Part shown: positions 6,607 through 10,847 of the stretch, in pieces
How the letters are laid out: each line of letters begins with the position of its first letter
How positions within the stretch are numbered: the stretch's first letter is position 1
Origin: Candidatus Bathyarchaeota archaeon
GTDB taxonomy: Archaea; Thermoproteota; Bathyarchaeia; TCS64
Reading direction: 5' to 3'
DNA: 10,847 nt
NCBI GenBank assembly: GCA_013329615.1
Contig: DUKA01000199.1
Location: forward strand, 16,185-27,031
The notes under the pieces: generated by a model
Told to the model about the DNA's origin: nothing
The model's input: only the letters and a program-made list of their open reading frames with translations
The model's database searches: none
Position numbers and translations under genes: made by a program

Positions 6607-7290
6607 TCAAGAACCCCGGTAGAGGCGTGTGGCGAACCTGTGGGGGAGCCCGGCGGTGTCTATCGCCTCGGCTGTGGCGTCTATGTTGTACTCGACGCGT
6701 CTATGTTCGACGCCAAGTGGGTCGGTTTGGAGGATGACGTAGCTGGCACGTGAGTCGCCATCGCGTGGCTGACCGACCGAGCCGGGGTTGAGCATGAGGC
6801 GCGTGCCACTCTCGACGAGGTAGGGGAAGTGGGTGTGGCCGAGGATGAGCACATCGGCGTCTGCGTGGGTTAAGAAGTGGTCAGCATATGTCTTGGCGTG
6901 CTCCGGGTAGATGTAGCTGGTCAGGGGCTGCGTCGGGCTACCATGGTAGACAGCGATCTTCAATCCGTCCAGCTCGAATTTCAGCTCGGTGGGGAGGAAG
7001 CCGAGCCACTTGATGCTCTGGGGGCTGAGTTGCCCACGGTTGATCCTTATGGCGATCTGGGCGTCGTCGTTGAACCAGTCTGTCTCCTCGGTGGCGACGG
7101 CGTTGTCGTGGTTGCCCGCGGCGCAGCGGAAACCCTTGAAGTAGAGCCTGTCGACACACTCCTCGGGGTGTGGGCCGTAGCCGACGATGTCCCCTGCTGA
7201 AATCGCGGCGTCGAATGACCCCACATCTTCTAACACCGCTTCCAGTGCGGCGAGGTTGCTGTGCACGTCGGAGACCACTAGGACCTTCAA
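6607..7290 (-). CDS. Calcineurin-like metallophosphoesterase (YfcE/MJ0936 type)
   Basis: Taken from the TTG at 7290, the protein has 227 residues and begins with the conserved strand KVLVVSDVHSN. The complete two-metal ligand set is visible: Asp8 and His10 (SDVHSN), Asp34 (AGDIVG), Asn60-His61 (GNHDN), His116 (YHGSP), and His152/His154 (GHTH). This is the compact cytoplasmic phosphoesterase subfamily, whose members hydrolyse phosphodiesters or phosphomonoesters. The natural substrate cannot be read from the sequence. The frame stays open to 7485, but the extra 65 residues are serine-rich, antisense to the next gene and lack family similarity, so the TTG start is preferred. It lies upstream of aglB on the same strand, but a TATA-like box in the gap suggests separate transcription. 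It is divergent from the PAC4-like gene. Confidence 0.88.
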   Translation of the reverse strand: MKVLVVSDVHSNLAALEAVLEDVGSFDAAISAGDIVGYGPHPEECVDRLYFKGFRCAAGNHDNAVATEETDWFNDDAQIAIRINRGQLSPQSIKWLGFLPTELKFELDGLKIAVYHGSPTQPLTSYIYPEHAKTYADHFLTHADADVLILGHTHFPYLVESGTRLMLNPGSVGQPRDGDSRASYVILQTDPLGVEHRRVEYNIDATAEAIDTAGLPHRFATRLYRGS

Positions 7291-7357
7291 CGGGTGTCGA
7301 AGTGTACTCGGCGCGGTGTGGGATAGGCTTAACTCATGCTGCGGGTATTTCCGGGTA
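7291..7357. promoter_or_regulatory. Divergent promoter region between phosphoesterase and PAC4-like gene
   Basis: This 67-base gap separates divergent starts. GGCTTAACTC at 7327-7336 is the only TATA-like element seen. On the plus strand it lies about 26 bases before the ATG at 7358, which would give a leaderless mRNA. Read the other way (GTTAAGCC) it could serve the phosphoesterase with a leader of about a dozen bases. Neither start has a Shine-Dalgarno site. Confidence 0.35.
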
Positions 7358-7687
7358 ATGAGCCTAGCCTTCAGGGTCGGCGAAGTGGAGCTGGAGGGCA
7401 AAAAGCTCCACTGCGGCGTGCTCGAACTGGAGAACGCGGTGGTTGCGCTGTTCTGGGAGGGGGAGGAGCCGAAGCTCGGCTCCACGACGGCGACGCTCCC
7501 CGGGATGGCGTCCTCGCAGCTTCTCGGTGACCGGGATCAGCTGCTCGGCAGGATGCTGGGGGCGCAGGTGGCGGCGAAGTCGGGGAAGCTGTCGCTTGTC
7601 TCGACCCACCTGTCGCAGGGCTACTCCGAGGCGATCGGTAAGACGCTGCTCGAACTGGTTAGGCGAGTGATGGAGGAGAAGAGTTGA
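7358..7687 (+). CDS. Small protein resembling proteasome assembly chaperone 4 (PAC4)
   Basis: This 109-residue soluble protein has no signal or membrane segment. Its layout fits, by eye, the eukaryotic proteasome assembly chaperone PAC4 (PSMG4). A hydrophobic strand ALFWEGEEPKLG at 30-41 corresponds to LFLWVG...P.L. SSQLLGD at 52-58 corresponds to STSLLGD. There follow a helix, a strand LSLVSTHL at 78-85 matching VFVSYNL, and a C-terminal helix ending VRRVMEEK. PAC3/PAC4-like proteins help align alpha subunits when the 20S proteasome is built. No proteasome gene is in this window. Instead, the stop overlaps the UbiD start as TTGA, with GGAGG before it, so the two are coupled. A role connected to the decarboxylase is therefore an alternative. 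The ATG at 7358 is the only good start. The gene is certain, the family likely and the function inferred. Confidence 0.65.
   Translation: MSLAFRVGEVELEGKKLHCGVLELENAVVALFWEGEEPKLGSTTATLPGMASSQLLGDRDQLLGRMLGAQVAAKSGKLSLVSTHLSQGYSEAIGKTLLELVRRVMEEKS
7672..7676 (+). promoter_or_regulatory. Shine-Dalgarno site of the UbiD gene
   Basis: GGAGG inside the end of the PAC4-like gene lies 7 bases before the TTG at 7684. It is the main evidence that the unusual TTG, overlapping the preceding stop as TTGA, is the true start. Confidence 0.75.
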
Positions 7688-9024
7688 GCGACCTCAGAGC
7701 ATTTCTGAAGACACTGGAGAAGGAAGACGACATCATCAAGATCAAGGAGTCGATGAGCCCGAAGCGGGAGATGGCGGCGGCGCTGCAGAGGTTCGACGCC
7801 GGCAAGGCGGTCATGTTCGAGAAGGTCGAGGGCTTCGACGTCAAGGTCGTGGGCGGCGTCTGCGGGACTCGTGGACGCATACTACAGGGCTTGGGCATCG
7901 AGGCTAAGGACCTCTACCCGCGCCTTCAGAAGGCGATAAAGAACCCGATGAAGTGCGAGGTTGTCAAGAAGGGACCTGTCTTGGAGGTCGTCGAGGAGGG
8001 CGACCTGACGAAGATACCCGTCCTGACCCACTTCGACGGCGACCCCGGACCATTCATCACGTCGGGAATACTCTACGCGAAGAGCCCGGACGGGAAGGTG
8101 GAGAACGTTAGCTTCCATAGGCTCATGGTGCTGGACGGGCGAAGGATGACGATAAGGATCGTGCCGCGGCACCTGCACAGGTTGACTCAGCTCGCTCGGC
8201 AGGCTGGGGTGAAGGCGCTCGACTGCTGCGTGAGCATAGGACTACACCCGAATGTGTTGCTGGCGGCGAGCCTCCCCGCGGGGTGGGGTGTGCGCGAGTA
8301 CGACATCGCTAACAACCTCCTCGACGGCGAGTTGAAGCTTGTGAAGTGCCCGCATGTGGACGCCCTCGCACCTGCAGATGCGGAGCTTGTGCTCGAGTGC
8401 AAGATCAGGCTCGATGAGGACACAGATGAGGGTCCCTTCGTGGACCTCTCGGGGACATTCGACGTGAAGAGAAAGCAGCCGATAGTCGAGGTGGTCGGCG
8501 TGATGCATCGGAAGGACTACATCTATCAGGGGCTGCTGCCGGCTGGTTCGGAGCACATGCTCCTGATGGGGATGCCTCCGGAGGTACGCATCTGGGAGTA
8601 CTGCATGAATATAGTGCCCACCGTGAAGGGGGTTAACATGACGCTCGGGGGTAATGGGTGGCTCCACTGCGTCGTCTCGTTCGATAAGGTGCGTGAGGGT
8701 GACCCTAAGAACGTCCTGATGGCGATGTTCGCGGCGCACCCGAGCCTCAAGCACGCTGTCGTGGTGGATGGTGACATCGACCCGACGAACATGCGCGAGG
8801 TAGAGTGGGCTATGGCAACGCGGTTCAAGGGAGACGAGGACCTCCTCATCGTTCCCGGCGTCAGGGTGAGCAGCCTCGACCCGACGGCGGACCAGCAAAC
8901 GGAGCTGGGGTGCAAGGTCGGCTTCGACGCGACGCGCCCCCTCGGTAAACCTAAGGAGAAGTTCATGAAGGCGGAGATAACCGTCACCGACCGCGTCAAG
9001 AAGATACTAGACAAGTACGAGTAG
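7684..9024 (+). CDS. UbiD-family decarboxylase, probable anhydromevalonate phosphate decarboxylase
   Basis: This 446-residue enzyme has the UbiD fold, which uses prenylated FMN to decarboxylate unsaturated acids. Family marks are the N-terminal LRAFLKTLEKEDDI, NVSFHRLMV at 141-149 (Arg146 aligns with the cofactor-binding arginine of fungal Fdc1), RIVPRHLHR at 158-166, and AELVLECKI at 233-241. Next are DEGPFVDLSG at 248-257, the acidic active-site segment, and VVDGDIDPTNM with EWAMATR near 360-380. AcnX large and small subunit genes follow immediately. In Aeropyrum a UbiD homologue with this partner converts trans-anhydromevalonate 5-phosphate to isopentenyl phosphate in the modified mevalonate pathway, and that role is inferred here. 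The TTG start is supported by GGAGG 7 bases upstream and overlaps the previous stop. UbiX (cofactor maker) and isopentenyl phosphate kinase are not in the window. A different aromatic or unsaturated acid substrate is possible but less likely. Confidence 0.87.
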   Translation: MSDLRAFLKTLEKEDDIIKIKESMSPKREMAAALQRFDAGKAVMFEKVEGFDVKVVGGVCGTRGRILQGLGIEAKDLYPRLQKAIKNPMKCEVVKKGPVLEVVEEGDLTKIPVLTHFDGDPGPFITSGILYAKSPDGKVENVSFHRLMVLDGRRMTIRIVPRHLHRLTQLARQAGVKALDCCVSIGLHPNVLLAASLPAGWGVREYDIANNLLDGELKLVKCPHVDALAPADAELVLECKIRLDEDTDEGPFVDLSGTFDVKRKQPIVEVVGVMHRKDYIYQGLLPAGSEHMLLMGMPPEVRIWEYCMNIVPTVKGVNMTLGGNGWLHCVVSFDKVREGDPKNVLMAMFAAHPSLKHAVVVDGDIDPTNMREVEWAMATRFKGDEDLLIVPGVRVSSLDPTADQQTELGCKVGFDATRPLGKPKEKFMKAEITVTDRVKKILDKYE

Positions 9025-9063
9025 CCGGGGGACACCTTTTATCCCCCGGTTTTCCTGTTTCTG
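9025..9063 (+). terminator. Hairpin plus T-rich tail after the UbiD gene
   Basis: Starting right after the UbiD TAG, CCGGGGGA (9025-9032) and TCCCCCGG (9042-9049) form a perfect 8-bp GC-rich stem around a 9-base loop. TTTTCCTGTTTCTG follows. This looks like a classical intrinsic terminator, stronger than most archaeal T-run terminators, and would end the PAC4-UbiD transcript. Confidence 0.6.
9035..9043 (+). promoter_or_regulatory. Putative TATA-like box for the AcnX genes, inside the terminator loop
   Basis: CCTTTTATC in the hairpin loop is the only TATA-like element before the AcnX large gene. Initiation about 25 bases downstream, near 9064, would leave a leader of about 8 bases before the TTG at 9073. 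No Shine-Dalgarno site is seen, consistent with a very short leader. Read-through from UbiD is the alternative. Confidence 0.4.
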
Positions 9064-9072
9064 TGAACATCC

Positions 9073-10263
9073 TTGTACCTATCGAGGGAGGAGGAGCGGA
9101 TGCTCGCCGGCGAGTACGGTGCGGGCGTTGCGAAGTCACTTGAACTACTCGTGGCTCTTGGCGACGTATTCGGCGCTGAGAAGCTCGTACCCGTCGAGGG
9201 CGCACACGTCTCGGGTGTCAGCTACAAGAACCTAGGCGACGCTGGTCTCGAGTGGCTTGAGGATCAGGCTAAGATGGGCGCACGGGCGAAGGTGCGCGCC
9301 ACACTCAACCCGACGGGGATGGACATGGCACGCTGGAGGGAGATGGATGTACCCGAGAAGTTCGCCGTTGGGCAGCTGCGCGTTATACGCGCCTTCGAAA
9401 CTCTGGGGATAGAGCCGACTTGCACCTGCACACCCTACCTCGTCGGGCACGTCCCCCGCTTCGGCGCCCAGATAGCGTGGGCGGAGTCGTCGGCAATCTG
9501 CTACTCGAACTCCGTCATCGGGGCGAGGACGAACAGGGAGTCGGGACCCACAACCATCGCGAGCGCCATAACGGGGCTCACACCCCTCTACGAGTACAGG
9601 CTCGACGAGAACAGGCTCCCCGGGAAGCTCGTGGAGGTCGAGGCGAAACTCTCCGACCCACTAGATTATAGTGCCCTCGGATACGTGACGGGAAAGATGG
9701 TCGGCACCACGGTTCCCTACTTCAGGGGGCTGGGGAAGCCGGGTCTGGAATCGCTGAAGACGCTGGGGGCTGCACTCGCTACGAGTGGCGGTGTCGCACT
9801 CTGGCATGGGGAAGGCGTCACGCCCGAGGCTGAGAAGATAAAGCCCCACCTGAAAGAGGTGGAGAAGGTCATGGTGACCGAGAATGACCTCAAGCAGGCG
9901 CGTGAGAAGTTCACATGCGAGGTAGCCGACCCCGTCACCTGCATAGGCTGCCCCCACTGCAGCATCCACGAGGTGGGCGAGGTCGCCAAACTCTGCAAGG
10001 GGAAGGAGCTTGCGAAGAAGCTCTGGGTCTTCACGAGCCGCGGCGTCTACGCGGAGGCGGAGAGGAAGGGCTACGTCGGGCAGATCGAGGAAGCCGGCGG
10101 CAGGGTCTACGTAGACACGTGCATGGTCGTTGCCCCCCTCAAGGAGATGGGGTGGAAGGAGGTCGCCCTAAACAGCTTCAAGGGGGCGCAGTACAGCGTC
10201 AACATGGGGCTGAAGACGAGGATGGGCACCGCGGCGGGGCTCGTGAAGGAGGCGTTGAAGTGA
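9073..10263 (+). CDS. AcnX-type phosphomevalonate dehydratase, large (catalytic) subunit
   Basis: This 396-residue protein matches the aconitase X catalytic domain. With the small subunit it should dehydrate mevalonate 5-phosphate to trans-anhydromevalonate 5-phosphate, one step before the UbiD decarboxylase encoded just upstream. The N-terminus MYLSREEERMLAGEYG is typical of AcnX and fixes the TTG at 9073 as start. SAHVSGVSYK-like HVSGVSYKNLGDAGLE follows at 45-60. Candidate Fe-S cysteines are Cys117/Cys119 (TCTCTPYL), Cys290, Cys293 and Cys296 (CIGCPHC), and Cys350 (VDTC). ALWHGEGVTPEA at 242-253 and NSFKGAQYSVNMGLKTRMGT near the end are conserved in the family. Bacterial AcnX proteins act on hydroxyprolines as cis-3-hydroxyproline dehydratases, but the archaeal setting and UbiD neighbour favour the mevalonate role. 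The small subunit follows with a 4-base overlap. Confidence 0.9.
   Translation: MYLSREEERMLAGEYGAGVAKSLELLVALGDVFGAEKLVPVEGAHVSGVSYKNLGDAGLEWLEDQAKMGARAKVRATLNPTGMDMARWREMDVPEKFAVGQLRVIRAFETLGIEPTCTCTPYLVGHVPRFGAQIAWAESSAICYSNSVIGARTNRESGPTTIASAITGLTPLYEYRLDENRLPGKLVEVEAKLSDPLDYSALGYVTGKMVGTTVPYFRGLGKPGLESLKTLGAALATSGGVALWHGEGVTPEAEKIKPHLKEVEKVMVTENDLKQAREKFTCEVADPVTCIGCPHCSIHEVGEVAKLCKGKELAKKLWVFTSRGVYAEAERKGYVGQIEEAGGRVYVDTCMVVAPLKEMGWKEVALNSFKGAQYSVNMGLKTRMGTAAGLVKEALK
10248..10252 (+). promoter_or_regulatory. Shine-Dalgarno site of the AcnX small subunit
   Basis: GGAGG near the end of the large-subunit gene lies 7 bases before the GTG at 10260 and fixes that start, which overlaps the stop codon as GTGA. 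Confidence 0.75.
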
Positions 10264-10658
10264 TTCTCAAGGGGAGAAAGGTCGTCGGCGGGACCGTCGA
10301 GGGTGAAGCCCTTGTTAGTAGTGACCCCGTCAGCTTCTACGGCGGAGTCGACCCAGACACCGGCGTCATCACGGAGCCGGGGCACGTCCTCTGCGGCAAG
10401 TGCATCACCGGCAAGGTCTTCGTCTTCCCCACGGGCAAGGGAAGCACCGTCGGCAGCTACGTCATCTATAGGATGAAGAAGCAGGGCACAGCCCCCGCGG
10501 CGATCATCAACGTGGAGACGGAGGCGATCCTCGCCACCGGATGCGTCATATCGAGCATCCCCCTAGTCGACAAGCTCGACAAGAACCCCCTGAAGACCCT
10601 CAAAACGGGCATGAAGCTGAGAATAGTCGGCGAAAAAGGGCTAGTCGAGTCAATCTAG
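10260..10658 (+). CDS. AcnX-type phosphomevalonate dehydratase, small (swivel) subunit
   Basis: This 132-residue protein is the swivel domain of aconitase X (DUF126 family), which closes over the substrate bound by the large subunit. Visible features are the start ILKGRKVVGGTVEGEALVSS, SFYGGVDPDTGVI, and GHVLCGKCITGKVFVFPTGK, followed by GSTVGSYVIY, whose serine-containing loop is the conserved active-site signature. EAILATGCVISSIPLVD lies near the end. Length is normal for the archaeal subunit. The GTG start overlaps the large-subunit stop (GTGA) with GGAGG 7 bases upstream, as expected for equimolar subunits. The frame is open far upstream, but that part is out of frame with, and inside, the large-subunit gene. 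With UbiD it completes two consecutive steps of the archaeal mevalonate route. Confidence 0.9.
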   Translation: MILKGRKVVGGTVEGEALVSSDPVSFYGGVDPDTGVITEPGHVLCGKCITGKVFVFPTGKGSTVGSYVIYRMKKQGTAPAAIINVETEAILATGCVISSIPLVDKLDKNPLKTLKTGMKLRIVGEKGLVESI

Positions 10659-10677
10659 CCCGCCCTCTAGGGGCAAC

Positions 10678-10687
10678 CGATTTATCG
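10678..10687 (+). promoter_or_regulatory. Putative promoter of the M24 peptidase gene
   Basis: CGATTTATCG is a TATA-like element centred about 27 bases before the ATG at 10710. That spacing puts the transcription start at or next to the ATG. There is no Shine-Dalgarno site, so a leaderless mRNA is likely. Confidence 0.5.
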
Positions 10688-10709
10688 CCTGACGCCACAC
10701 TAGTTTCAA

Positions 10710-10847
10710 ATGGATTTTAAGAGGCGGCTCACGGGGCTCCAGGCGAAGATGGAGGAGCAGGGACTCGATCTAGTCGTCTACGGCGGGAGCCCCGACCTCC
10801 AATACCTCACTGGCGTCAACCTTGAGTGGCGCAGGGGGAGGGACCTC
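10710..10847 (+). CDS. M24-family peptidase, Xaa-Pro dipeptidase-like (N-terminal 46 residues only)
   Basis: Only the first 46 codons are present before the window ends. FKRRLTGLQAKMEEQGLDLV, then GGSPDLQYLTGVN, is the start of the creatinase N-terminal domain found in Xaa-Pro aminopeptidases, prolidases and related M24B metallopeptidases. The metal-binding pita-bread domain would lie beyond the edge, so activity cannot be judged. A functional peptidase would release N-terminal residues before proline in the cytoplasm. The gene follows the AcnX small subunit by 51 bases with its own TATA-like box, so it is probably not part of the mevalonate unit. Confidence 0.72.
   Translation, partial: MDFKRRLTGLQAKMEEQGLDLVVYGGSPDLQYLTGVNLEWRRGRDL

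Noticed and set aside
7291..7485. N-terminal extension of the phosphoesterase frame by 65 residues
   Set aside because: The added stretch is serine-rich, lies opposite the PAC4-like gene, and the family normally begins at the KVLVVSDVH strand.
8242..8898. Open frame of 218 codons on the minus strand opposite the UbiD gene
   Set aside because: It is antisense to a clearly conserved protein. The translation is rich in His and Arg with no family motif, as expected for a shadow frame in GC-rich coding DNA.
9915..10259. Long upstream extension of the AcnX small-subunit frame
   Set aside because: It is an out-of-frame reading inside the large-subunit gene with low-complexity Arg/Gly/His content. 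The GTG with GGAGG at 10260 is the start.
10659..10677. GC-rich partial inverted repeat (CCCT/AGGG) after the AcnX small subunit
   Set aside because: The stem is only about 4 bp with a very small loop and lacks a T-tail, so it is not supported as a terminator.
1..10847. Insertion sequences, CRISPR repeats, tRNA/rRNA genes, defence or phage genes
   Set aside because: None seen on either strand. Nearly all of the window is accounted for by housekeeping-type genes with short gaps.

Overview
The window is a gene-dense, GC-rich piece of an archaeal chromosome. The archaeal assignment rests on translation factor aIF5A with its hypusine lysine, a deoxyhypusine synthase, an AglB/STT3 oligosaccharyltransferase, and phosphomevalonate dehydratase (AcnX family) next to a UbiD-type decarboxylase. 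TATA-like boxes placed about 25 bases before likely transcription starts also fit. A single-domain parvulin and a two-gene MetE point loosely to the TACK side (Nitrososphaerota/Bathyarchaeia or relatives). The species cannot be named from the sequence alone. No mobile element, CRISPR array, rRNA or tRNA is seen, and no gene-free stretch exceeds about 150 bases.

Layout. Bases 1-1680 (+) hold a two-gene cobalamin-independent methionine synthase: a truncated N-terminal-domain subunit and a zinc-ligand-bearing catalytic subunit, overlapping by one base. Three bases further on, convergent, is a minus-strand pair (1684-3041): aIF5A followed by deoxyhypusine synthase, the enzyme that modifies it, joined by a 4-base TTGA stop/start overlap. 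A 148-base divergent promoter region separates aIF5A from a plus-strand radical SAM protein with a SPASM-like cysteine tail and unknown substrate (3190-4236). Its end overlaps a convergent parvulin gene (4220-4495, minus). Next on the minus strand are aglB (4541-6553), the N-glycosylation oligosaccharyltransferase, and a calcineurin-like phosphoesterase (6607-7290).

The right third (7358-10658, +) is the most coherent functional block. A small gene resembling eukaryotic proteasome assembly chaperone PAC4 is coupled by a TTGA overlap to a UbiD-family decarboxylase. A strong hairpin with a T-rich tail follows, and then come the large and small subunits of an AcnX enzyme, coupled by GTGA. UbiD plus AcnX large and small subunits is the enzyme set of the archaeal modified mevalonate pathway: mevalonate 5-phosphate to trans-anhydromevalonate 5-phosphate to isopentenyl phosphate. 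The block therefore probably makes precursors for the isoprenoid membrane lipids and for the dolichol-type carrier that AglB uses. The window closes with the first 46 codons of an M24-family (Xaa-Pro dipeptidase-like) peptidase, probably made from a leaderless transcript.

Several starts are TTG (deoxyhypusine synthase, phosphoesterase, UbiD, AcnX large subunit), so ATG-biased gene calling would misplace them. All family assignments are from motif reading and memory of homologues. No database search was run.
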